From positions 90,009,889-90,073,888 of the forward strand of contig CM057829.1 in NCBI GenBank assembly GCA_030068075.1: a stretch of 64,000 bases of DNA, given 5' to 3'. Both the position numbers and the translations under genes were made by a program. Source of the stretch: Paguma larvata. Lineage: Eukaryota; Chordata; Mammalia; Carnivora; Viverridae. Of the stretch, positions 37,524 through 52,274 are shown one piece after another (position 1 is the stretch's first letter; the number at the start of each line of letters is the position of its first letter). The notes under the pieces are model-generated. The model made no database searches, was not told the origin of the DNA, and saw only the letters and a list, made by a program, of their open reading frames with translations.

Positions 37524-37720
37524 GTTAAGAATACTAGCTATGAGCAGAGGGTCTGTTTGAATCTGGGCCTCTCCACTTAACAACTGTGACTTTGCCTAGT
37601 TACTTAACATCTCTCAAAGTTGGTTTTGTTATGTGATGAATGGGAACAATAGTAGTTCTTTTATTAAACCGTTATTGTGAGAATTAAATAAATTAAATCA
37701 TAAGTAATGAAGTAGATGAA
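37524..37720 (+). mobile_element. MIR ancient SINE
   Basis: 'tggttaagaatactagctatgagcagagggtctg', 'cacttaacaactgtgactttgcctagttacttaacatctctc' and 'tattgtgagaattaaataaattaa' align by eye with nearly the whole MIR consensus. Confidence 0.82.
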
Positions 37721-37849
37721 GATATATAATGGTTTGTGCTGGACATACATCTCTGTGTCCTCTATGTTTACACCTAGCAACATATCGCATGCAATTTCTC
37801 ATCTAATTGATTGTTTTTCAAAACAAGTTTTTTAGTTATATAAAATATC

Positions 37850-38130
37850 ATGATTTTATTGTGTTTTCTTAATTTGACCATTCCGTAGGTTTTCACTTTA
37901 TAAATAAAAATGAATCATGTATGTAGCTTTTGTTCTTATCTCTGATTTCCTTTGGGGAAAAAAAAACATGGGTTAAAAAGAACATGGATATTTTAAGGCT
38001 TCTTTTGCAAATTGCAAAATTGCCCTTTATCTTAGTAGTGTGCGAAAGTGTTCATTCCTCTACGCCTTTGTTAACAGTGGTATTTTTTTTAATTCATTTT
38101 ATTTTAAAATCAAATGTGTCTTTCATATCG
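37850..38130 (-). mobile_element. Ancient L1-like remnant
   Basis: 'TTGCAAAATTGCCCTTTATC', then 'gtgtgcgaaagtgttcattcctctacgcctttgttaacag', resembles the reverse strand of an old L1 ORF2 3' segment. The identification is tentative. Confidence 0.4.
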
Positions 38131-38139
38131 TGGTGACTC

Positions 38140-39137
38140 TTTTTATGACCACCTGTGTGGTATATAAGATATCTCCCTTGAACGTTACTTCGGGCCAAAG
38201 ACAAATATCAGTCTAATCCTCAGGCTCATGATGTATGCCTGTATCAACTCCATGATTCTCATTTCACTATGCAGCCATCAGAGTATGTGAAAGTAGTCAG
38301 CTGGTATTTACAAAGTGAAGGTTATGAATCTGAGCTATATTCCCCAAAGGTTTATGAACTATAAAATGGCATTATTATTATGTTCTGTCATTGCATTGTG
38401 CTTTTTAGCCGTCTTCCATTTTATGTGTTAAAACTCCTTAGGATCCATTTGCATGAAAGCTACTGTGTGTACTCATTTTGTATTGTATTGTGGCAAGCGC
38501 TATAATCTACAGGGTTCCTATTCATTTTGGAATTCATTTCACAGCTCACTAATTGTGTGAATGAGAAGAGGAAATATATGCTTTTATTCCGAAGCATGCC
38601 AAGCAGATGGCCCAAAGTTCATTGCTAGCGGTACTGTCAGTGTGGCCCTCTTCTGTAGGTAGTGAGCCTGGCATCGATCCATCTAACACAGTGTGAGGGT
38701 CCATTTAACACAGCCGCTGACAGTCACAGAGCCTCTGGTTTGTTACGACTTAAAAACATTTTAGTTTTTATCATCAGCTTTTAAAGTGGTCAGTCATTTG
38801 AGCAGGTGCAAACACAGAATTCATATTCGTTTTACTTGAGAGGGCAAAACGAACTTTTATTCATATGGAAATTTGGGGGAAAAGAAAACAGGACAAGGGA
38901 TTAAGTTTAGTTTCTTAAAAAGGGATTAATGCGTGTATTGAGATTCAAAACGGTAGCATCATTTCTGAGACTGAATCTTTTGAAAAATTAAATTGAAGAA
39001 AAGATCAAGGGTTATATCTAAGCTTTTTAGGTGATTCTCTTTTCAAATCTCTTTTGTCTTCCTATAAAAGAAAATTGTTTATTTACTTTTATATACAATA
39101 TGCAATTTATGTAATCATTCAAAATGTTCCCAATTGT

Positions 39138-39140
<3 letters not shown>
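38140..39140. other. Intronic sequence, single-copy in appearance
   Basis: No repeat was recognised. The composition is more balanced than in most of the intron (notably 38150-38760), which would fit conserved non-coding sequence, but this cannot be shown from one genome. Confidence 0.35.

Positions 39141-39145
<5 letters not shown>

Positions 39146-39192
<47 letters not shown>
39146..39192. repeat. (TG)n microsatellite
   Basis: About 23 uninterrupted TG units ending in TATGTGTAG. It lies about 340 bp upstream of the first visible GRIK2 exon, on the transcribed strand as (UG)n. Confidence 0.97.
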
Positions 39193-39193
<1 letters not shown>

Positions 39194-39358
39194 GTGAGAC
39201 AGAGTAAGACAGAGACAGAGGGGTGATGAAAAAGTAAAATAATGAATGTCTTCACACATATTTTTATTTCAACAGAAATACTAGGACAATATGAAATTGG
39301 GTTATTACTTCAGGAAAGGGAGGGTAGGTCAAGTGTTCTAACGGAGCTGATGTAGTAA

Positions 39359-39730
<372 letters not shown>

Positions 39731-40306
39731 TGAATGATTGGAGATTATTTCAGTTTTCTTAACAGATGAACTTTTACTTTTATCTTTTAATTAAACTTTC
39801 TTTCTTCCTCTGTACAAGCAAAATTAACATTTTTACTAAATGATATGGAACAAAAGGAAAAAAATTACATGACAAATAAGCGGGTATCCTTCAAAATATC
39901 TATGATTGTGTAAACAGATGAAAATCTGTGACCTATGATTTATGACACTGCTAGTTTTCACCTTCCTGAATCTTTACTTTTCATTTATGTGGAGATATAA
40001 AGAATGTTTGTTTATATTTTAGGCAATGATTTTTAACATGAATGCCATTTGCACTCCATTAAATCACACATCTTAAAGAATTATTATTTAGATCTATTGT
40101 TCCTAAATAATCAAGTCTATTATATTAGTTATATGAGCAGTTAACATAATACAGCATACCTGGATTCAGAAAAGTATAAAGTTTACTTCATATTGCATAA
40201 CGCAGTCATTCCTATGGCCATATATCATTTCTGATTACAACTGTTATGATTATAGATGAACAATGCCCATCGTGAGGAAAAAAAGTGAGAATTCTAAAGA
40301 TCACAT

Positions 40307-40307
<1 letters not shown>

Positions 40308-40340
<33 letters not shown>
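40308..40340. repeat. (CA)n microsatellite
   Basis: About 16 CA units. It is complementary in sense to the (TG)n tract at 39146-39192 on the other side of the exon. Confidence 0.97.
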
Positions 40341-40343
<3 letters not shown>

Positions 40344-40588
40344 TCTTCCTAGTTATCCTTTCATAAAGAAAATCCCTCTGTCAGCTTAAGGTATATTTCA
40401 TTTGATTATAATAGGAGTTTGTATGAAAGTGTAACTATGAAAGTTTAATCTTTGCTAGGAAAATCAGAGATATTATTACAAGATTTTCCTTAATGGCTTA
40501 AATGAAATCATCAGTTCATCATATAATATATTTTTCATCTTGAAAATAAATGTGAAAACAGGATCATAATTAAGAGTCTCCAGGTCCT

Positions 40589-40823
40589 AGGGGTGCCTGA
40601 GTGGCTCAGTCTGTTAAGCTTCTGACTTAGGAAGCTTACGGTCATGATCTTGTAGTTCATGAATATGAGCCCTGTGTTGGGCTCTATGCTGACAGCTCAG
40701 AGCCTGGAGTCTGCTTCAGATTCTGTGGTTCCCTCTCTTTCTGTCCTCCCCTACTCATTCTCTCTCTCTTTCTGTCTCTCTGTCAAAAATAAATAAAAAC
40801 ATTAAAAAAATAAAATAAAATGG
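40589..40823 (+). mobile_element. Carnivore SINE with TSD
   Basis: The head AGGGGTGCCTGAGTGGCTCA, the body with 'ctgacagctcagagcctgg', a CT-rich block and the tail AAAAATAAATAAAAACATT are present. The flanks AAGAGTCTCCAGGTCCT (40572-40588) and AAGAATCTCCAGGTCCT (40824-40840) give a 17-bp target-site duplication with one mismatch. Confidence 0.96.
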
Positions 40824-41421
40824 AAGAATCTCCAGGTCCTTGGCAAGGAATACCCATGAATTTTCCTTGTGTAATTTTTAACATATTCTCAGATAGTTTA
40901 AATGACACTCCCTGAAGAATATGTAGTTCATTTATTTGTTTCACATTCTACATTAACATCTGGTTTAAAACTGAGCATCAGAGAGCTGCAAACATAGTGC
41001 CGTGTTTGGCAAGTTGAAGAACTGCTTTCCGAATGCAGCATCTGAGTACTGAGGTGTGTGTCCAACAGTCATGTAAGACACAGTTGATTGAAACTCACTA
41101 TTGTATTTATAAGGTGTTGCTGAGGACTTTGTCCACTAAATCGCACAGTGTGCCTCTTTATGAGGACCTACAGGAGACATTCCTCTCAGGTTTCAGTGCT
41201 AAGAAAAGCTGCTTCTCCCGGGCAGTTGATATATCTTAAATTATGGATCCTATATATTACGTCTAGATCATATTTTCTTCGTTGCTTTGGTTGCTAGGAA
41301 GTTCAGAGTTAAATTTGTGATTCAGTTTTATTAGTTGTGTATTTTCACCTGATGAGCGTTTCCTTATACTACCTCTTTCCCAGATTTGTTTCACTATTCT
41401 AACATATACTGCTGTACTTCT

Positions 41422-41422
<1 letters not shown>

Positions 41423-41461
<39 letters not shown>

Positions 41462-41631
41462 TATGAGAGCAGGGGAGGGGCAGAGAGAGAGGGAGACACA
41501 GAATCTGAAGCAGGCTCCTGGCTTTGAGCTGCCAGCACAGAGCCTCATGCAAGACCGGAACCCACCAACCATGGGATCATGACCTGAGCTGAGGTCTGAC
41601 ACTTAACTGACCTAGTCACCCAGGTGCCCCC
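41423..41631 (-). mobile_element. Carnivore SINE, minus strand, with short TSD
   Basis: A (GA)n run is followed by 'ggggaggggcagagagagag' and the reversed tRNA-like part ending CAGGTGCCCC. The usual T-rich reversed A-tail is missing. GTACTTCTT lies on both sides (near 41413 and 41633). The overlapping minus-strand ORF is repeat-derived. Confidence 0.93.
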
Positions 41632-42780
41632 AGTACTTCTTGCTCACATTGTCTATTTTTGTACTAATATGCATGTTTGTTGATCACCTGAGATGATTAT
41701 TTTTGGAAAAATTTGGGTTAACAATATTCTTTTCTTCTTTACTGGATACTGGTTAACACATGTTTAAACTCAGTGATGACATGTTGTAATATGTATGTAG
41801 ATATGCATTATAATTTTTTTCTGTTTTGTTTGTAATTTATTAGCCTAAAACTGTTTTAAAATCCCTATACATAAGTATAGAAATACATGGAGACTAAGAA
41901 ATGTAGTAATAATGATATCCAGTGCTTTTTGAAATGTTATCTATAATCTTTTTGGTTTTATTTCTTTGGATCTTGGTATATATTCTTTCAAACATTATAG
42001 CTGTAAGTATATATTACTTAAAAATTTCATATATAACTTTTTTCTAAACTATTTCTAAATGACAAATATAGAAAACATTAGTTTTGTCTATGTAGCCAGA
42101 AGAATGAGAAGATTTTTTATATTAAAAAAAAGCTCAAAAATTTGTTTACGTGTGATGGGTGAACCCATAGTGTAATTATATTATTGTATTTCCACTTATA
42201 CTAGTACATGGAAAGCTCTTTTTACAGGAAGTGTAGCTGGATATGAAGTAATTTTGATATATTTTTTCCCAGTCTCACTTAAGGGAAAATAAAGTAATAA
42301 GTTAATTATTCTAAGAGGAAAATGTATAATTGAAGTTGTATAACATAGATTTTCCTAAATTCAGTTTCTTTCCTTGTAATACAGTAAGTTTATGTTCATA
42401 ATAGTATGAATTTAGGAGTGGTATTTTATAACAGTAATTCTATTTGCAATCTCCAGTGAGACATTCACTATCTCATTTATTATAATAAGTGACTATATTA
42501 TTCTCAGTTTGCTAAAGGAAGTTTGCTATTTAAACCATAATCTTCAAATTTCTCATAAAATGTGATACCTAGAAAATGCATTATCTAAAATGAAAAATTT
42601 ATAATAAATTTTAAGATAATTTCTGTAGAGAAAAATCTTCTAAAGTTCAGAAGTGAAAAAAAATATTTTAAAAATTAGTAGTGATGTCAATTTAGGAGAA
42701 AAGTAATTTTTTATTTTTTGTGTGAAAAAATGTTTTATCTTTCTTTACTTATTTACTAATCCTATTTTCTTTCCCTGTAG

Positions 42781-44600
<1,820 letters not shown>

Positions 44601-44614
44601 TAGTAGAATGGTTA

Positions 44615-44750
44615 AGAGATCAAGGTATAGATTTAGACAGAATTGGTCTCAAATCTTTGTTTTGCTATTTACTATTTATGGACACGTTTCTTAACCTCTC
44701 TAAAATAGAGTGTCTTCAACTGCATCAGGGAGTGATGGCAGTAGCTAATT
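44615..44750 (+). mobile_element. MIR-like ancient SINE
   Basis: 'ctcaaatctttgttttgctatttactatttatggacacgtttcttaacctctctaaaatag' tracks the MIR sequence 'ctgccacttactagctgtgtgaccttgggcaagttacttaacctctc'. The copy is diverged. Confidence 0.6.
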
Positions 44751-45214
44751 CATGAAAACTAATGACTCTTGCCGACTTAACTTTTACTTTGTCCTGATAA
44801 ATATAGTTACTAACCCATAGATGTAAAGACAGATCTCCTACCTTGATAGAGTTCACAGTTTGGAATGTTCAACAGATGTGATCCAAGAGGTTTAAATTAC
44901 AATTACAGTTCTGTCACAAGTGTGTGAACTTCACCCTTCCACCTAAGTTCGCTGTGCCAAATTCCTCATCTCAAAAATTGTAGAGTGCAAAGGGCTTCCC
45001 TCTGGGACAGGCTGAAGTGAGAATATCATGGCCTCTGAAAGAACCTGGAAATACAATCTTTATAGGTGTCAAGGCTAGGAATTTAATTATCCTCAATTCT
45101 ATTTTATCATGACCGGGTGAGGAAAATGAACAAAAAATGTGTAAAATGTTGGTTTTATCCATTACTTCTCCTTATGCCTACTACCTTTCCCTAGCTTTAT
45201 CTTGGTCATCTTTG

Positions 45215-45375
45215 TCCAGCATACTTCATTTATTCATTTGATCCTCTAACAAATATAGAGTGAACCTCTATTTTGTGCCCTCAAGAAGGTTTTACTCTAG
45301 TGAAGGAAACCTGCCAATTACAAATGGACTCACAAAAGTATAATATAGGATTATGCAGTAATAAGTGCTAAAAAT
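45215..45375 (-). mobile_element. L2 LINE 3'-end remnant
   Basis: 'tttattcatttgatcctctaacaaatatagagtgaacctctattttgtgccc', then 'aaggttttactctagtgaagg', is the reverse of the L2 3' terminus (tcattcaacaaatatttattgagcacctactatgtgcc...attctagtgg). Confidence 0.6.
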
Positions 45376-45949
45376 AAAGATGACTTCTTTATATGTTATT
45401 TAAATCATAGATTTTGGATCACTTTCTGAAAGGTGAACCTTAGGACTGAAACAGTTAATAGGAAGAAGTCCATGCTTCCGATGTTAACAACTATGGAGCA
45501 GATAAACCAGGAAGGAACAGGTTTGTTTCCAACAGAGAGAGCTGAGGCGTGTTCAGGGAACTGAGTTTGGTGTTGAAATGCGACTAGGAACGCATGTTTT
45601 CCACTTAGTGCCCAGAGACCAAATTGATTTTTTTCCTTGGGACCTTGATTAGAACCCAGCCCATTTAGCCATTGTGTAAGAAGGGTCACTAATACTGCAC
45701 ACACAGCCCCTTGCTTCTTTCTACAAGCTCACCAGGCCATGGGAGTGCCTGGAGAATAAGAATAAAGGGTTTGGAGGACTGTGGGTGCCATTTCAGATTT
45801 TGTCCACCTCAGGCAATAGAACAGTTTGTTTTCTTTAAGAGCCTGGTATTCAATACTCAAGAATAGGAAAAGGAATATAAGAATAAGTAGTTTTCCCAGT
45901 CTGAATCCTTCTGGTCAGTTCAAAGACCATAGTGTATATTCTACTTCCA

Positions 45950-46655
45950 GAGTATGCTTAGAATCCATCTATTTCTCTCCACATCCATTGTTGCAATCAT
46001 AGCCAGGGTACCCTTTAGCTGGACATCTACATGGGAGCCCTGATAAGCCACTCTGTTCTATTCCCCCTTACAATTCATTCTTCACACATCAGGAGCCAGA
46101 GCAGTGTCTTTAAAAGTAAATCAATCCATGTCATTGCTCTGTTTCAATCCTATCACTTATTTCTACTGCATTGTGATTAAAATCCAAATGTAATTTACAA
46201 AGTACTGCCTTTTTCCCCCCTCAACTCTCATCACCATCTCAGATGTTTTCTATGCTTTAATTACTCTGGCTTTTGTTCATTTTTTTCATAGACACAAAGA
46301 TTTCTTTATTACTTTGGCAGTAGAGTTTTCCCAGCCTGGAAAACTCACCCCTAGTCCTTTGCCTGGTTAACTCTTACTCATCTTGGGGGGAGGGTCAAAA
46401 ATAAATCATTCTTTCTTAGAGAGACATCTCATAAGCCTAAGCAAATTTAAGTTTCTCATAGAGCCCTGTGCTTTTCCTTCCTGGCACATATTACAATGTG
46501 TTATTATATATTTATGTGTACTTTTAAGAAAAAAAAATGGCTGCGATAGAAAAAAAAAATTGCCCCCAGCCCCACTATTTACATATTCAAGGCCTAGCAA
46601 AGTCTTTGGCACAAAGTATATCCTCAAGAAATATTGACTATTGAATGAATGAAGG
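45950..46655 (+). mobile_element. L2 LINE 3' region
   Basis: The order of words matches L2. 'gtctttaaaagtaaatcaatccatgtcattgctctg' comes first and 'gttttcccagcctggaaaactcacc' lies in the middle. The terminal 'caaagtctttggcac' and 'aagaaatattgactattgaatgaatgaa' match the L2 end with its TGAATGAA tail. The ORFs inside are chance. Confidence 0.78.
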
Positions 46656-47019
46656 GTCACCATGAGAATCATAAGAAATATTTCACATGGAATGCTTATT
46701 CAAGTGTCTGGTGCAAAGTTATTTTTCTGTGGCACGGCATTTTAAAAAAAAATTTCCAGGTTTTCCCCACACCTACAGAGTGAGAACAGAGAAATCCAGT
46801 AGTTAGTTAATGGGCTGGGGTTGTGAGTCAAGGGTTCAAGGAATACAGGATTTTAGAGTGCAGGAGAAGGCAACACTGAAGTCTGAGCTTATAAAGATGC
46901 ACAATGTGCCCTACACAGTGAAGTTTAATCTTGACATTCCAGTTCTATATCAAAGAGTAAAAATAATTATTCTATTTATACAAGTTCCCTTTTTCATCAT
47001 GTAAGTTTATGGTGTGGAA

Positions 47020-47520
47020 ATAAACAAAGACCACTTAAATAAACTAAACAGAAGTTATTATTCACCATCACTGTGGCCACCATCACTGGCATTCGGCAGA
47101 GATGCAAAGGTGGACAGGTCAGTGGAAAAGCTTTATAGTGGAAAAAAAGTCCTCAGATGTGCTCTGATTGGAGACTGTTGACGTGAGGAAATGAGGTGGG
47201 CTAATGAGAAGCAGACATTTTGGGTGAATGTTTTGGAGGGCATATTTGAGCTTCTCTAGTTGATTCTGAGTTGGAATGGTGGAAAAAATTGGGAACTGGG
47301 GTTATTGAATAAATCTTGAACATTTTGTGCAGATGTTGTAGAGGTTGTGGTTTGGCTACCCACGTTGTTTGCTCCAGGGCTCAGGGTCGAGTTCTATTTT
47401 CATATATGGACAGACTGTTGTCTATTTGTATATACGGTCTGTCAGTGGAATTACTGAAGTCACTTGAAAGAAGAAAAGCAAATAGCAAAAATAATAAAGT
47501 TAATAAAAATCAACATTAGG
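47020..47520. repeat. LTR-like or unclassified interspersed repeat
   Basis: Moderately GC-rich sequence with words such as 'ctgattggagactgttgacgtgagg' and 'gctccagggctcagggtcgag', giving the impression of an old LTR. I cannot name the family and see no coding sequence. Confidence 0.3.
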
Positions 47521-47939
47521 AAAATAAAAATGTCTTCACAAATGACAATAAAATGAGGTTTTTTAGTTTATATTTTTTTTGAATAGTTACTATGATATGA
47601 ATTTAACACTGGAAATGGTTTAACCTTTCTTATCTAGTCCTTTGAAGCTTTTCTATGTCATTAGGAAAGACCAGGCTTATTTGGAACAAAAGACTTTATT
47701 AAATGGCATAATGTTAAGAATTATTAAGATATTTGAAATATAATGTCACAAAGATTCTGTTTAGAGCAAAATCAATTGGAAGCTTTTACATAAGATAGGT
47801 TTGAATTGAATCCATGGCACTCCATGATAATAGTGCATTTCCATTGCAATGTGAGTTGTCTAGAGGCCATTTTTGGGAAAAAAAAATGCTTACACTTTAA
47901 AAAAAATTTTTAAGAAGCTACAATGCAATAATAAAATCA

Positions 47940-48018
47940 TACATACAAAATTATACATCTGAAACTAGTATAACACTGTATATGAGTTATACCTAAATTA
48001 AAAATAAACCAATAAAAT
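47940..48018 (+). mobile_element. Very short L1-type 3' tail with perfect TSD
   Basis: The insert reads 'acatctgaaactagtataacactgtatatgag', then 'ttatacctaaattaaaaataaa', a common L1 3'-terminal pattern with an A-rich tail. AATAATAAAATCA is repeated exactly at 47927-47939 and 48019-48031. Only about 80 bp of the element was copied. Confidence 0.82.
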
Positions 48019-48104
48019 AATAATAAAATCAGTTAATCCTACCATGTGATTGAGTTTTCTTACTGAATGTGTTTGTGACTACTATGTATGTTATGTGCTC
48101 TCCA

Positions 48105-48175
48105 AAAAACAAACAAACAAAAAAGCAAAACAGAACAAAACAAAAAAAACCCAAAACCCTAAAGCTAACAAAAAA
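48105..48175. repeat. A-rich simple repeat
   Basis: Units of CAAA, AAAAC and AAACAAAAC make an A-rich, C-interspersed stretch, likely expanded from a retroposon tail. The 63-codon ORF through it is an artefact. Confidence 0.8.
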
Positions 48176-48239
48176 GACTCCATTCAAATGAATTTTATTT
48201 TACTAGAGTATATTAGCTTCCAAGTAGAGGTGTTAAACT

Positions 48240-50797
48240 AAAATCATTCTTGTGTAACCCTCGTGGCTTTTTCCAGCATCAAACCTTGGTATTTGTCTTG
48301 GTGTTTTTACTGATGGCCTCTTGAATGTAATATTTATATTCAATATTAAAATAGAACTTAGAGAACATAATTTTCTACCTCCCCAGTAGAGTCTAATCTT
48401 TATGAAAATTGGCTTCGTGGATTAATTTTATATTAATTTTGAGAAAAACTATATACATTTCTCTGACCAAAGATGATACTAAGGAGCCTGGAAGTGTTTA
48501 GGACTATGAACAATAACACAGTGTTTGCCTCAGCATGTTTTTATAATAAAATCAGCTTTTAACTTGTACATCCTTAGGGGATATTTGGAAAAAAAATGAA
48601 AAACAAGTGGTTACAAAAGGTCATTTTATGGGATCTATGCTTGCCAATTTCTACAAACTTAAGAATTTTTATATATCATATATAGCAAGATAATCTATAC
48701 TTGCAAACTTTTTATAAAGTATAAATTTGTCATATTTTACTTTCAAGTGAGGCTTCATTTCAGCTTTTGACATCATTTTTTTTCTGAATTATTTACTGCT
48801 TGCATTTGGGCCCACTCATAGAAACTGGTATCAGTAATCCATAGGCTTCTTACTGAAAACTCAAACATTTTTACAATGTATGGAGAGGGTGAGAATTAGT
48901 AGTGAAACCCTGCCTGCCTGAATTTACAGGCATAGATGCTCCAGGATCAGAACACGTTTCAAATTGCTTTCTGAAAAACTTTTTGTAGAACATATATATT
49001 TTTAGAACAAGTGGTAATTTCTATAGAAGTCTTTACTATTGACCTTTCTCTTGCCTGTAGAGTCCTGTACTCATTAACTCCTTATGAAAAAGGTGTCTGA
49101 ATGGAATTTACAGTCTTCAAAATTTATCTAAGTGTGAAAATCCACACTAGATAGGTGAGAACTATTTCTTTGATAGATTTCTAGATACCTGATGCATAGC
49201 AGATTTTATCTTTCTTTTTTTTATGGCATTTGATACATATATCCTGGTCCCCATGACAACAATGACCCCCAGCTTTCCCAGGAACTGAGATTTCTTTTGC
49301 TTCTCTGTAAGAAAGCAATGCTAATGGTGATGTTGATTAGTCAGAAATGTGTTGTTTGCTTCTTAAAAAGCAAAAATGCATCCTAGGCAGGATCCAAGCC
49401 TAGTGTTTTTCTTTGGAGATGTTAACCATTTAATTTGAATTCATTATATGCCCTATCTCATAGCTATACTGTACTGATACTTTTGGATTATGTGTCAGTA
49501 TGTTTATAGTCGCTTGATATTCTGCTTGATAACTTTTAACCTTCAGAGTGGTAAAATATTTAAAAGAACTATTTACAGATGATATTTATGTTTGGAAGAC
49601 AATAGGATTGTTTTATTTGAGAGCACACAATTTCTTAGTTTGGCCCATCAGAGAATACCAAATATTGACTTTTTTTCTTTCAACTACTGACTTTGAATTA
49701 AGCATGTATAGTAAACATAATTTTTAAAGCAGTGATTTGATTTTAATGTAATCTCTAAACTACATTTTTATTCTTGAAAAAATAGCCCTTGATTAATTGA
49801 ATGTTACCACATTGTTATATTTGAGAATAGTTAATTCATTGTTTCAAATTTTATTTATAAAATACAGACACCACCTGTCTCTAACTTTTTCTTAATATTT
49901 TTGGTTGTTCCACCCTAGACAAAAATAAAAATCCTAAAGTTGAAAAATCTATGTTTAGATTAGTCATTTCTTTCTGTGGGATGATTATATACTTATTGTC
50001 CTCATCTAAAAACTGTAATTCTCAAATGGTAAAATTCCAGCCCCTGTGGAAACTGGTGGATAGACAGTTTTAGGAAAGTAATTAGGAGGTAACTGCATGG
50101 TCCTCATAGGCCAAATCACTTCCGTATGAAGGCAGTCAGTTCCCGGATAATTGTTCTTTGCTATGAATTCTTCCTGTCTGGCAGCAGAGAGGCATTGCTG
50201 TGAAATGGTTCATGTTTATCTTTGGGACATCAGGTGCCAATTCCCTTTTAAGTGATTTCTCCCTATGTAGCCAATAAAAATACACAACTGTCAATTATTA
50301 GTGGTACTTTTATTGGACAGTAATGCAAATAACTATCTCTATTTTTCATTTAAAAATTCAACATTGGAAAAGGTGAGGTAATTAAGAGAAAAAGGTCTCT
50401 AGTTTGCTTGTTTAGCAAAACAACTACTGTGTCGAAAACACTCTGTTTTCACTATTCTGTATCCCACCATCGAGGCTTGAGAACCTGACTTTGTAAATTA
50501 TCTAGAAAGTATGGGTATACTAGTTAATAGAGATATGTACAGTCCACCACTGTACTTTTGATCATTTGGAGAGAATATTCATCTCCCAAATATGAACTAG
50601 CATTTAATGTCAATACCTTCCTTATTCTTACCATTTCTTAAACCTTCAAATAGTACTATCAGGGATGTCTCTTCTTCTAAAAGGAATGGCAAATATCCTT
50701 CGAGCAAACTATACTTAATGTGTAATATGATTGGGGGCGTTTTATGATGGAGACTCCACATTGTGCTAGGACTGTTTTAAACATAATGTTTACAACA
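48240..50797. other. Intronic sequence without identified features
   Basis: AT-rich sequence in which I see no recognisable repeats, exons or RNA genes. Confidence 0.45.
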
Positions 50798-51578
50798 TTT
50801 GCATATTCCTGGTGATTAAAGATGTTGAGAATATTCTCATGTACCTGTTGGCATTTCTATATCTTTTTTGGAAAAGAGACTCTTCAGATTTTCTGTCCAT
50901 TTTTATTTGGATTGTTTGTAGGTTTTTGGTTTTTTTTTTTTTTTTGCTGTTGAGTTGTATGAGTTCTTTATATATTTTGGATATGAACCTCTTATCAGAT
51001 GTATAATTTCAAAATATTTTCTCTCATTCAGTAGGTTGCCTTTTCATTTTATTGATGGTTTCCTTTGGTGTGCAGCAATTTTTTTAGTCTGATGTAGTGC
51101 CTATTATTTATTTTTGCTTTCGTTACTTTTGATTTTGCCATTAGATTAAAAAAATATTGCCAAGACCTATGTCAAGGGTCTTACTGCCTAGGTTTTCTTC
51201 TTGTAGTTTTAGGGTTTCAGGTCTTACATTAAAATCAATCCATCTTGAATTAATTTCTATATATGGTGTAAAATAGTGATTTAGTTTCATTCTTTTGCAT
51301 GTGGCTGTTGAGTTTTTATTGAAGAGACTGTGCTTTCCACATTGTATATTCTCGGCTCCTTTGTCATAAATCGACCATATATATGTGGACTTATTTCTGG
51401 ACTCTTGGTTCTAGTCCATTGATCCATGTGTCTTTTTTTATGTCAATATCATACTGCTTTAATTACTATAGCTTTGTAGTATAGTTTGAATTTAGGGACT
51501 GTGATGCCTCCAGTTTTTTGTTTGTTTGTTTGTTTTTGTTTTTGTTTTTTCTCAAGATTGCTCTGGCTATTGGGGTGT

Positions 51579-51622
<44 letters not shown>

Positions 51623-51826
51623 TTTCATGTAAATTTTAGGTTTATTTGCTCTATTTATTTCAAAATGTCACTGGAATTGTGATAGGGATTGCACTGACTA
51701 TATATAGCTCTGGGTAGTATGGCCATTTTAACAAAGCAATTCTTCCAATCCATGATCATGGAGTATCCTACCATTTATGTGTGTTTTCTACAATTTCTTT
51801 CATTAATGGCTTATAGAATTTCTTTT
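50798..51826 (-). mobile_element. L1 LINE 'A', ORF2 3' segment (part 1)
   Basis: On the + strand it reads as the reverse complement of L1 ORF2, from 'gtgattaaagatgttgagaatattctcatg' through 'tctttatatattttggatatgaacc' to 'ttaacaaagcaattcttccaatccatg'. It is interrupted at about 51826 by L1 'B'. Stops and simple-repeat expansions show that it is dead. The typical L1 3' UTR is missing at its left end. Confidence 0.9.
51572..51621. repeat. (GT)n microsatellite inside L1 A
   Basis: A run of about 22 GT units interrupts the L1 'A' sequence after 'ggctattggggtgtgtgtgag'. Confidence 0.95.
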
Positions 51827-52243
51827 GGGGGGCAAGTTAATGCACAATGTTACATTAGTTTCAGGCATGCAACATAATGATTCAACTTCTGTATACATTA
51901 TGCTATCTATGCTCACCACAAGTGTGACTACCATCTGTCACCATACAACACTATTGTATTATCATTGACTGTATTCTGTATGCTGTGCTGTTTATACCCT
52001 TGATTTATTTATTCCATAACTGGAAGCATGTTACTGCCAGTCCCCTTCACCCATTTTGCCACCCCATCCCCGCCCCTCATTCCCTCTGGCGACCATCACT
52101 TTGTTCTCTATGTTTATAGTCTGATTCTGCTTTTTGTTTCTGTATATATTTGTTTTGTTTTTAATATTCCACATGTGAATGAAATCTTATGGTATTTGTC
52201 TTTCTCAGTCTGACTTATTTCACTTAGCATAATATCCTCTAGG

Positions 52244-52274
<31 letters not shown>

